Below, in pieces: positions 1-7,571 of a DNA stretch of 64,000 bases (its first letter is position 1; the number at the start of each line of letters is the position of its first letter). The DNA is taken from assembly GCF_002099195.1 (NCBI RefSeq), contig NZ_NBYX01000001.1, forward strand, positions 287,828 to 351,827, given 5' to 3'. This DNA comes from Burkholderia puraquae (GTDB taxonomy: Bacteria; Pseudomonadota; Gammaproteobacteria; Burkholderiales; Burkholderiaceae). The notes below the pieces were generated by a model. That model saw only the letters and a list, made by a program, of their open reading frames with translations, ran no database searches and was not told the origin of the DNA. The translations under genes were made by a program, and so were the position numbers.

Positions 1-142
1 GGGGCCAGCTCGAATGGCGCGAAGGACGATGATTCGACTCGGTGGAAATGACGCATCGCACAATCGTCATAGGCATTGACAGGGGGCGATGTTGCGGCGG
101 CGCGGTGTGAAGTTTGCTGCGATAGCGGAGCCGCACGCCGGA

Positions 143-179
143 TGAGACGCTGGGACGTTCGTCTCAGCGCAATGAGACG
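143..179. repeat. three copies of TGAGACG (inverted, then direct)
   Basis: TGAGACG lies at 143-149, its reverse complement CGTCTCA at 160-166, and a third copy at 173-179. They sit about 75 bp upstream of the MerR-type promoter, so they could be a second regulator's operator. No protein can be assigned from the sequence alone. Confidence 0.4.
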
Positions 180-252
180 AATCGCGAGACGCACGCTGCC
201 ACGCGGGCTCATTGCCGCGATCGATGGAACGGATCGTTGCGCACATTACCCC

Positions 253-283
253 TTTACTTGAAGTGAACTTCAATTTGTATCAT
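253..283 (+). promoter_or_regulatory. MerR-type operator-promoter for the downstream MFS gene
   Basis: A -35-like TTTACT (253-258) and a -10-like TATCAT (278-283) are separated by 19 bp, the overlong spacer typical of MerR-activated promoters. Inside it is a perfect dyad TTGAAGT-GA-ACTTCAA (258-273). As in the mer promoter, the dyad begins at the edge of the -35 box. The MFS start lies about 60 bp beyond the expected transcription start. No merR gene is seen in the window; it may lie to the left. The rest of 1-350 holds no supported gene. Confidence 0.6.
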
Positions 284-350
284 GTGCGCCAGTCCGATCG
301 CGGACGCGTGACGCATCCCGTTGCACGCGGCCGCTTCAACGGAGGTGGAG

Positions 351-1562
351 ATGACCGAATCGCCTGTCGCGGCCGACGCCGCCACGCTGCCGTCGCGCAG
401 CTACCGGGCCGCCGTCGCGAACGTCGTGCTGGCGAGCATCGTGTCGGCGTTGCACGTCGGCAAGGCGACGATCGCGTTGCCGTCGCTCCAGCACGAGTTC
501 GGCGGCTCGCTCGCTTCGCTGAGCGGGATCATGTCGGTGTTTCCGTTCGTCGGCGTGGTCGGCGGCATCGCGGCCGGCCTGCTGGTGCGGCGCTGGGGCG
601 ACCGGCTGCTGCTGATCGCGGGCCTCGTCATCCTCGGCCTGTCGAGTGTCGCCGGCGCATGGGCCGGCAGCTTCGCGCTGCTGCTGGCCACGCGCTTCGC
701 CGAGGGGCTCGGCTTCGTGATCGTCGTGGTCGCCGCGCCGGCCGTACTGAATCGCGTGACGCCGCCCGAGCGGCGCAATGTCGCGTTCGGGCTGTGGAGC
801 ACGTTCATGCCGGCCGGCATGGCACTGTCGATGCTGGTCGGGCCGCTGCTCGGCGGCTGGCGCAACGGCTGGCTAGCGGCCGCGGCGCTGACGCTCGTCG
901 CGGCGGCTGCGGTGCCTGTCACGACGTCCGCCGCTGCGCCATCGCGACAGGCCGTCGCGACGCGCATCGGGCCCGCGCTGCGCGACGTGTTCGCGTCACG
1001 GTCGACCACGCTGCTCGCGCTGGGTTTCGCGACCTACAACGTGCAGTTCTTCGCGGCGATGACGTTCCTGCCGGTGTTCCTGATGCAGCGCCTCGGCGTC
1101 GCGGTCGGTGCAGCGGGGGTGATCAGCGCGGCGATCGTCGCCGCGTGCGTGATCGGCAACCTGACGGCTGGCTGGCTGCTGTCGCGCGGCGCGCGGCCGG
1201 GGATCGTGATGGCTGCGACGTCGGTCGCGATCGGCGTGGCCGGCGCGGGGCTCTTCAGCGCAGCCACGCCTGCGCCGCTCGCGGTTGCGCTGGGTTTTGC
1301 GTTCTCGGCGATCGCGGGGATGCTGCCGGCGACGATCCTCGCATGCGCGCCGGGCTCCGCGCCGACGCCGTCGCTGGCGCCGCTCAGCATCGGCTGGGTC
1401 GTGCAGGGCAACTATCTCGGACAGGTGATCGGACCGCTGGCGATCGGCGCGATCGTCGGTGCATTCGGCTGGTCGGGCGGCATCGGGCTGATGCTCGCGA
1501 CTGCCGTCACCGGCGCGGCGATCGGCCTGTCGCTGCTGCGCGAACCGATGGGCCGGCGCTGA
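351..1562 (+). CDS. MFS transporter
   Basis: A 403-residue inner-membrane protein of the major facilitator superfamily with about 12 hydrophobic segments and an MFS loop between TM2 and TM3 (LLVRRWGDRLLL). The general pattern resembles CynX/NimT-like carriers, but the substrate cannot be read from sequence. The ATG at 351 is chosen over an in-frame TTG at 321 because GGAGG sits at 341-345 at good spacing. Expression probably comes from the MerR-type promoter at 253-283, which would suit an efflux pump induced by a metal, oxidant or drug. It stands alone; the next gene begins 38 bp downstream. Confidence 0.85.
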   Translation: MTESPVAADAATLPSRSYRAAVANVVLASIVSALHVGKATIALPSLQHEFGGSLASLSGIMSVFPFVGVVGGIAAGLLVRRWGDRLLLIAGLVILGLSSVAGAWAGSFALLLATRFAEGLGFVIVVVAAPAVLNRVTPPERRNVAFGLWSTFMPAGMALSMLVGPLLGGWRNGWLAAAALTLVAAAAVPVTTSAAAPSRQAVATRIGPALRDVFASRSTTLLALGFATYNVQFFAAMTFLPVFLMQRLGVAVGAAGVISAAIVAACVIGNLTAGWLLSRGARPGIVMAATSVAIGVAGAGLFSAATPAPLAVALGFAFSAIAGMLPATILACAPGSAPTPSLAPLSIGWVVQGNYLGQVIGPLAIGAIVGAFGWSGGIGLMLATAVTGAAIGLSLLREPMGRR

Positions 1563-1600
1563 GCGCGGCGCCGTTCAACCTGCACGGAAATCCGTCAAGC

Positions 1601-2080
1601 ATGCTCGACACCATGGAAAGCCTGATTTGCGAAGAAGACGTGCCGTGCGATACGCCGGCATGGGTCGAACACGATGCGATGCCGCCACGTGGCGGCGTCG
1701 CGCATCCGCTCGTGACGCTCGGCCGAGCGGCGGTTCCCGGGCACGCCGCAGCGTCCGTCTCGCCGTTGCGTTCGCAACTGTTCGTCACGGTGCTGGAGGC
1801 CGACGACAATGCGTTGCTGATTCGCTGGGTCGAGAGCGGCCGTTGCCATTACGGCGAACAGCGCTGGCGCTTGCGGGTCGCGTTGCAGCCGGGCCGTTGT
1901 GCGATCTCGGGGCAGCCGATCGAACCGGGCGAGCCGGTGTTCCGGCCGGTGCGGCGGCCCGTGCCGGCCAATGGCGACGAGATGATCCGCCCGGCGTCGG
2001 TGCCGGGTGCAACCGGCGTGGCGTGTGGCGTCACGCCGGGGGATGACGACGCACGCGCGCCGGCTGCCGTGCCCGGGTGA
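1601..2080 (+). CDS. DUF3331 domain-containing protein
   Basis: A 159-residue soluble protein without signal peptide. Residues 65-115 contain the DUF3331-type core: an LLIRWVESGRCHYGEQ segment, then the CAISGQPI turn and GEPVFRP. This family is common in Burkholderia and Paraburkholderia and has no known function. The CAISG segment with one cysteine resembles half of a zinc-knuckle-like turn, but no complete metal site is visible. The ATG at 1601 is followed by a second in-frame ATG at 1613; neither has a strong ribosome binding site, so the N-terminus is uncertain. It lies 38 bp after the MFS gene and converges with the GNAT gene on the other strand. Confidence 0.7.
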   Translation: MLDTMESLICEEDVPCDTPAWVEHDAMPPRGGVAHPLVTLGRAAVPGHAAASVSPLRSQLFVTVLEADDNALLIRWVESGRCHYGEQRWRLRVALQPGRCAISGQPIEPGEPVFRPVRRPVPANGDEMIRPASVPGATGVACGVTPGDDDARAPAAVPG

Positions 2081-2104
2081 ACGCCGGCCGGCCGCGGCAC
2101 CGCG

Positions 2105-3307
2105 TTACTTCTTCACGTCGTGCCGGTACTGGATGAACCCGGCATTGTTCGCGAGCTTGTCGTACAGCGCGCGCGCGGTCGTGTTGGTTTCGTGCGTGAG
2201 CCAGTACACGCGGCTCGCGCCCGCTTCGCGGGCATGTTCGTACACGGCCTCGATGAGCGCACCGCCTGCGCCTTGCCCGCGGGCGTCGGGCGCGGTGTAC
2301 AGGTCCTGCAGGTAGCAGTACGGCCCTTCGGTCCAGCACGAGCGGTGGTAGATCGAATGCACGATCCCGACCAGCGTGCCCGATGCGTCGAATGCGCCGA
2401 GCACGAACATCGGCTCGGCGGGATCCATCAGGCGCGCCCACGTCGTCGCGAACACCGCGTCGCTCAGCGCGGTGTCGTAGAACCTCTGATAACCCTGCCA
2501 CAGTGGGCGCCACGCGGCTTCGTCGGCGGCGACGAGCGGGCGCACCGTCACGCGCGTCGTGTCGTGCGCGCGGCTGGCCGCATCGCGCTCGCGCGCCTGC
2601 GCGTGGCGGATCGCGGTGAGCGACTGGCGCTGCTCGCCCTGCGCGTCGAAGTTCTCCGGGGCGAGCCACGCGTCGAACGCGGCGCGGACATCCGGCCATT
2701 CGCCGTCGATGATCGAGAACCACGCGGTGTCGCGATTGCGGCCACGGTAGATGATCGCCTGCCGGAACGTGCCTTCGTAGCGGAAGCCGAGCCGTGCGGC
2801 GGCCTTGCGCGACGGCATGTTCAGGTCGTCGCACTTCCATTCGTAGCGCCGGTAGCCGAGCGTGTCGAACGCGTACTTCATCAGCAGGAACTGCGCTTCG
2901 GTCGAGACGGGCGTGCGCTTGAGCAGCGGCGAGAACGTGACGGAGCCGACCTCGATCACGCCGTTGGCCGGATCGATGCGCATCAGCGCGAGCGTGCCGA
3001 CCGCACGGCCCGTGGCGCGGTCGATCACCGTGTAGTGCAGCGGATCCGGGCTCGCCTGCGCGGTACGCGCGTAGTCGCGGTAGCTCGCTTCGTCGGCGTA
3101 CGGGCCGTGCGCGAGATAGGTCCAGTCGCTGCCGTCCGGTGCCTGGGCGTAGGCGGCGTACAGGTCGGCCGCGTGGCGCTCTGCGTCGAGCGGTTCGAGC
3201 CGGCAGTAGCGGCCTTCTAGCACGATACGCGCCGGGCGCGGGCGCGCGGACCAGTCGGGAACGGGGTGGCCGATGGGTTGCTGGAAAGCGTTGGTGAGCG
3301 TGGACAA
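2105..3307 (-). CDS. tandem GNAT-domain N-acetyltransferase
   Basis: About 400 residues with two acetyl-CoA dependent GNAT domains. The N-terminal one (about residues 20-190) is RimJ/RimL-like: RYCRLEPLD start, VGTLALMRID strand, RKAAARLGFRYEG acetyl-CoA segment. The C-terminal one (about 215-385) is a typical small-molecule GNAT with the pyrophosphate-binding loop PDARGQGAGGALI and a TNTTARALYDKLA tail. The substrate is unknown. I prefer the TTG at 3307 (reads MSTLTNAFQQPIG) because it gives a compact start; an in-frame ATG at 3349 would add 14 basic, unlikely residues. Neither start has a strong ribosome binding site. It is divergent from the MocR regulator, which may control it. Confidence 0.8.
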   Translation of the reverse strand: MSTLTNAFQQPIGHPVPDWSARPRPARIVLEGRYCRLEPLDAERHAADLYAAYAQAPDGSDWTYLAHGPYADEASYRDYARTAQASPDPLHYTVIDRATGRAVGTLALMRIDPANGVIEVGSVTFSPLLKRTPVSTEAQFLLMKYAFDTLGYRRYEWKCDDLNMPSRKAAARLGFRYEGTFRQAIIYRGRNRDTAWFSIIDGEWPDVRAAFDAWLAPENFDAQGEQRQSLTAIRHAQARERDAASRAHDTTRVTVRPLVAADEAAWRPLWQGYQRFYDTALSDAVFATTWARLMDPAEPMFVLGAFDASGTLVGIVHSIYHRSCWTEGPYCYLQDLYTAPDARGQGAGGALIEAVYEHAREAGASRVYWLTHETNTTARALYDKLANNAGFIQYRHDVKK

Positions 3308-3495
3308 GGTCGATCTCGCTTCGGTTGGCGGCCGGCGACATGCCGGCATGCAGACGATCGTAGTCTTGGCGAGGTACCATGAGAAGCGCCAGAGATCGGC
3401 AAATTTGTGGTGCCACGGGTTACGGGGCGCGAACCACGAACCGCGAACCAGTGGCCGTCCACCCCGTTCCGACACTTTCACGTTGCGATGTTCCG

Positions 3496-4968
3496 ATGAC
3501 GACTGTCCTTCCTTCCGGCGACGCGCCGTTGCTGCCGCTCGACGCGCCGCTGGCGCGCACGCCGGGCGCGCCTTCGCTGCAGCGCCAGTTGCTGCGCCGC
3601 GTGCGCGATGCGATTCTCGGCGGCGCGATGCCGGCCGGCACGCGGCTGCCCGGCACGCGCGCGCTGGCCGAGATGCTCGGCGTGTCGCGCAACACGACGG
3701 CCGCCGTCTACGAGCAGCTCGTCGCTGAAGGCTTCCTGCTGTCCGACCGCCGCGGCACGCGGGTCGTCGGGTTGTCGCGGCCGGCGCCGCCGCACCGGCG
3801 TGCTGCGCCGCCGGCCGTCGCGCAGCGGCTCGGCCGGATTCGCCCGAGCCGTATCGGCAGCGGTGAATCGGAGGGCTTCCGGCCGGGCGTGCCCGCGCTG
3901 ACGCATTTTCCGGTGGACGCGTGGCGCCACGCGATCGACCGCGCGCTGCGCCGCGCCGGCCGCGACCTGCTCGGCTATGGCGATCCGCTCGGCGAGCCCG
4001 CGCTGCGCGAATCGATTGCACGCCATCTGGCCGTGACGCGCGGCGTGCGCTGCGACCCCGAGCAGATCGTGATCACGGAAGGCGCACAGGGTGCGATCGC
4101 GCTGTGCGCGCAGTTGCTGACGAACCCGGGCGATACGGTGTGGGTCGAGGAGCCCGGCTATCGCGGCGCGCGCACCGCGATGCAGGCGGCCGACCTCGAC
4201 GTCGTGCCGATGCCGGTCGACGCGGAAGGGCTGCGCGCGGAAGAAGACGACTGGCGCGAGCGGACGCCGCGCCTCGTCTATACGACGCCGTCGAACCAGT
4301 TCCCGACCGGGGCCGTGCTGTCGATCTCGCGCCGGCTCGCGCTGATCGATGCCGCGCGCCGGCATCGTGCGTGGATCATCGAGGACGACTACGACAGCGA
4401 ATTCCGTCACACCGGCGAGCCGATCGGCGCGATGCACGGGCTCGCGCCCGATTCGCCCGTCGTCTATCTCGGTTCGTTCAGCAAGACGATGTTTCCGGCG
4501 CTGCGGATCGGTTTTCTCGTGCTGCCCGACGCGCTGCTGGCCGCGGTGCGGCCGGTGCTGCCGGAAATGCTGCGCGGCGGGGCACGCCACGTGCAGCTCG
4601 CACTGGCGGATTTCATCGAGACGGGCGAGTACGGCCGCCATCTCGGCCGCATGCGCCGGCTGTACCGCGACCGGCGGCGATTGCTGCTCGCCGCGCTCGA
4701 CGGCAGCCTGAGCGTGCCGCATCAGATCGAGGGCGGGCCGTGCGGGCTGCATCTCGCACTGCGGCTGCCTGCGCGCTACCGCGATCGCGAAATCGTCGAC
4801 GCGGCGCGTGCGCACGGCATCGGGCCGTTCCCGCTGTCGGGTTTTTCGATCGATGCGGCATCAGGCGGCAACGGGCTCGTGCTCGGTTTCGGCAATACGC
4901 CGGCCGACGCATTCGAGCCAATGTTGCGGATGCTGTCTGCAATCGCGGAGCGGGTGGGCGGGGATTGA
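3496..4968 (+). CDS. MocR-family (GntR/aminotransferase) transcriptional regulator
   Basis: A 490-residue PLP-dependent regulator. Residues about 20-95 form a winged helix of the GntR type (RVRDAILGG, TRALAEMLGVSRNTTAAVYEQL). Residues about 120-485 form a class-I aminotransferase-like domain with the substrate-pocket YTTPSNQFPTG segment, the IIEDDYDSEF strand and the PLP lysine in SFSKTMFPALRIGF. MocR proteins such as PdxR and GabR usually act on the divergently transcribed neighbour, here the double-GNAT gene, so that is the likely target. The ATG at 3496 gives the usual family length; upstream in-frame codons translate to non-family sequence. Confidence 0.9.
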   Translation: MTTVLPSGDAPLLPLDAPLARTPGAPSLQRQLLRRVRDAILGGAMPAGTRLPGTRALAEMLGVSRNTTAAVYEQLVAEGFLLSDRRGTRVVGLSRPAPPHRRAAPPAVAQRLGRIRPSRIGSGESEGFRPGVPALTHFPVDAWRHAIDRALRRAGRDLLGYGDPLGEPALRESIARHLAVTRGVRCDPEQIVITEGAQGAIALCAQLLTNPGDTVWVEEPGYRGARTAMQAADLDVVPMPVDAEGLRAEEDDWRERTPRLVYTTPSNQFPTGAVLSISRRLALIDAARRHRAWIIEDDYDSEFRHTGEPIGAMHGLAPDSPVVYLGSFSKTMFPALRIGFLVLPDALLAAVRPVLPEMLRGGARHVQLALADFIETGEYGRHLGRMRRLYRDRRRLLLAALDGSLSVPHQIEGGPCGLHLALRLPARYRDREIVDAARAHGIGPFPLSGFSIDAASGGNGLVLGFGNTPADAFEPMLRMLSAIAERVGGD

Positions 4969-5399
4969 GGTGAGACGCGCCATTCAATCGCGACAATATA
5001 TTGCGTTAACCTTTTAAATATTAAATTTTTAAAAACAAGGTTGATATTCGCCGATTTTTGGTCTCGCTCCCCCGAGCTGAACGTGCTGCGGTCTTGATCG
5101 TCAAAAATGGTCAACGGTGCTTGCAAGTACTAATGGGATGAGCGACGATGAATTCATCGTAACAAACGGTTACTTCGCGCAGAATAATGATCGGCCGTTC
5201 GCGCCGCCCCGGTTTTGTATTCCGTGATCGATGGTTTCCATAATGGATCGACTCCAGAAGGCGATGGTCTGGAGAGCCTTGGCGAGCCGCGTTGGCAGTG
5301 TGCCCGGGGAAATAATAATACTGATCGCCGTGAGATCCGCGGCAGACAACCGAGACTGTGGTCATCACGGATGCCGTTCGAAAAACTATATCAATCTCG
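4969..5399. other. intergenic region with AT-rich core
   Basis: No supported gene. An AT-rich stretch at about 5000-5045 is flanked by the inverted repeat AACCTT (5008-5013) / AAGGTT (5037-5042). It lies 40 bp past the MocR stop and could be a weak terminator or protein-binding site. The remainder has lower GC than the neighbouring genes and should contain the promoter of the CPBP gene, but no convincing -35/-10 pair is visible. Confidence 0.4.
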
Positions 5400-6245
5400 A
5401 TGAGATCCGATTCGCACCGCTATTGCTTCCCGAATTTGCTGGAGGCGTTTTTTATCGTCGTCGTGCTGATCATGATCGAGTACCTGATGAATTCGATCAT
5501 CTGGTCGATCAGCCGAAGCGCCGGGCTTCAACCGATGGCGATTGCCAGTATCGGCCGGGTGCTCGCGAACGGGCTCGTATTTACGGTGCTGCTTCACCAC
5601 GGCAAATTGACCTACCGAAGCCTGCTGCATGACAGCGTCGATTCCTGGCGATCGACGCTCGGACGATTTTTCGTCCCCATCTTGCTGATGACGCCGGGAT
5701 TGATCGTGGCGGTCAGCGTGATCGAAGTCGGCGTCGGGCAGTTTTTCCCTTGGGGCGGAAGCGGATATGACGCCCGCGAGGTTTACACGAACGGCGGGCT
5801 TGGCCTGATCGTGTTGACCTGCCTGATTGCGCCGCTACTTGAAGAAATGCTGTTTCGCGGCGTGATGCTGCGCAGCTTTTTGCAACAGTATCCGACGGGA
5901 ACGGCCATCGCGCATTCGGCTGCCGTGTTCGGTCTTGCACATCTGAACGTGTATCAGTTCGTCCTGGCATTCGGACTCGGATTGTTGATCGGGAAACTAT
6001 ACGCGGCCACCCGGTCGCTGCTGCCGGGCATCCTGATCCACGCCTGCTACAACACCGCCGTGGTGATCGTCGCACTGAAAACGCCATTCGAATTTTCCAG
6101 GGAGAGCCTTTTGGCCATCTGGCCCGCATCGTGGTGGTTTGGCGCGCTCGCGGCAGGCGTGATTGGCGCGTGTCTTCTGGCCAAGTCGCTCGATGCGCTG
6201 AGATTGGCTCAAGCAAGCGCGCCAGGCAGCAGCGGCTTGCGTTGA
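5400..6245 (+). CDS. CPBP-family intramembrane metalloprotease
   Basis: A 281-residue polytopic membrane protein of the CPBP (CAAX protease/Abi, Pfam Abi) family. The three motifs are present: LLEEMLFRGVMLR with the EE pair, FGLAHLN with the first histidine, and ILIHACYNTAVV with the second histidine and asparagine. These polar residues form the presumed metal site inside the membrane. Family members process prenylated proteins, mature or resist bacteriocins, or have unknown substrates. The ATG at 5400 is preferred over GTG at 5358, though neither has a good ribosome binding site. GC content is lower than in flanking genes. It appears monocistronic, followed 87 bp later by the lipoprotein gene. 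Confidence 0.8.
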   Translation: MRSDSHRYCFPNLLEAFFIVVVLIMIEYLMNSIIWSISRSAGLQPMAIASIGRVLANGLVFTVLLHHGKLTYRSLLHDSVDSWRSTLGRFFVPILLMTPGLIVAVSVIEVGVGQFFPWGGSGYDAREVYTNGGLGLIVLTCLIAPLLEEMLFRGVMLRSFLQQYPTGTAIAHSAAVFGLAHLNVYQFVLAFGLGLLIGKLYAATRSLLPGILIHACYNTAVVIVALKTPFEFSRESLLAIWPASWWFGALAAGVIGACLLAKSLDALRLAQASAPGSSGLR

Positions 6246-6332
6246 GAATGTTGTGTCGGCAAGCGTTCCGGTGAATTCACTGGATGCTGGTGTTGCACGG
6301 TAGTTATCCAAAACGAGAAATCGAGGTAAGTC

Positions 6333-7235
6333 ATGTGGGGAAAGCAGGTCTGGTTGGCAGGTGTGACAAGTACCGCGTTGCTGCTGACGGCATGCGGCGG
6401 TGGCGATGACGGCGCCGTCGATACGGGAAGCAACGCATCGAACAACAATACGGGAGGGACGCCGACTGCCACGTCGCCTGCGGTTCCGCCGGCGAATTCT
6501 TCCCCGCCACCGTCAGCCCAGGCGGCATGCCGGCCGAACGGCAACTTCAGCTATTCGGGTGCTGCGTCTCCGGTCACGGCGAATAACGGCCAGTTGGCGG
6601 TGCTCGTGGTGCCGAATCTGCCGGGCGAATACGCGAAAAACCGCAACATGACGGCGGCCAGTGTGCCTGCCGCGAGCCTGGTGCAACAGGGAAGCGGCGC
6701 GTTCACGACGCTGGCATCGTCGTCTGCGGCGACCGATTGCCTTGGGCTCGACCATGGCGCCGTCACCGATATCCAGGGCGTCGGCACCGATGTTGCGATC
6801 GGCCGCTGGAATCGAGCGATGGATACCGACGGCAATACCTATACCGATACGCAAGGCGTTCACTATGCGGTCGGTACGCCGCTGTCGTTGCCTGCCACGG
6901 GTGGCCCGCTTGCATGTACCCAGGTGATTGCCGACACGGTGGCGAGCAACGACGGCAGCACGGCCGGTACCCTTGTTGCGAGTTCGGCCACGCTGGATCC
7001 GGGCACGCGCCTGCTCACCACGCTGAACCTGACGATCAAGCTGGCGGCTGATCAATACGGGCTGACGTACACGCAGGTGCCATTGAACGGTGTACTGAAG
7101 ACCACCGGGCCCGCGTCGATTCAGTCGATCGTCGTCGGACACGACGCAACGCAGCCGCTGGTGGCTGTGGGTTACTCGGCTGCGTTGCCGAGCACGCAAG
7201 GAGTTGGTGGGGTGGTGATCCTCTCGTGCCACTGA
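6333..7235 (+). CDS. putative secreted lipoprotein of unknown function
   Basis: A 300-residue protein with a lipoprotein signal peptide: the hydrophobic stretch ends in LLLTAC, so Cys21 should be lipidated. A low-complexity linker rich in Asn, Thr, Pro and Ser (residues 30-70) follows, then a globular region of about 225 residues with three more cysteines (YSG core, CLGLDHGAV, LACTQV) that could form disulphides in the periplasm. I do not recognise the domain. The start is supported by GAGGTAAG seven bases before the ATG. It precedes the HtrA-like gene by 336 bp and is probably a separate unit. Confidence 0.7.
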   Translation: MWGKQVWLAGVTSTALLLTACGGGDDGAVDTGSNASNNNTGGTPTATSPAVPPANSSPPPSAQAACRPNGNFSYSGAASPVTANNGQLAVLVVPNLPGEYAKNRNMTAASVPAASLVQQGSGAFTTLASSSAATDCLGLDHGAVTDIQGVGTDVAIGRWNRAMDTDGNTYTDTQGVHYAVGTPLSLPATGGPLACTQVIADTVASNDGSTAGTLVASSATLDPGTRLLTTLNLTIKLAADQYGLTYTQVPLNGVLKTTGPASIQSIVVGHDATQPLVAVGYSAALPSTQGVGGVVILSCH

Positions 7236-7260
7236 GCCGGGCCGGCGCAGGCGTGCGTGC

Positions 7261-7286
7261 CGCCTGTCAGTGATGCGTGACAGGCG
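7261..7286 (+). terminator. hairpin after the lipoprotein gene
   Basis: CGCCTGTCA (7261-7269) pairs perfectly with TGACAGGCG (7278-7286) across an 8-nt loop, 25 bp past the stop codon. No T-tract follows, so it may be a weak or Rho-assisted terminator or only an RNA-stabilising hairpin. The rest of 7287-7571 shows no supported gene. Confidence 0.4.
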
Positions 7287-7571
7287 GACGGTCCGTAGCA
7301 GGCCGCAACGATGACGCTCGCGACTGCCGGCAATGATCCGGCGCTTGCGCTCGTGTCGATGTGTGGTGGATGTGCGGATTGACGAACCGCGCACTTTGTT
7401 CGAAACGAATGCCGTCGCGGCTCCGCGCTTGCCGCGCCGTCCGGCATTCGGGTTTCGATTCGTAGGTTCGAACAGGCCGAGTGGACTATAAATGGATGCG
7501 TGTACCGGTGCTTGTCGGGTGCCTGCGCGTCTCGCGCATGTCGGCGCCGCGACTCCCGGGGGAGGTGCACC

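Noticed and set aside
225-240. Sigma-54-like TGGAACG...TTGC before the first MFS gene
   Set aside because: GG and GC are separated by 11 bases instead of 10; sigma-54 does not tolerate this, and the MerR-type promoter explains the region better.
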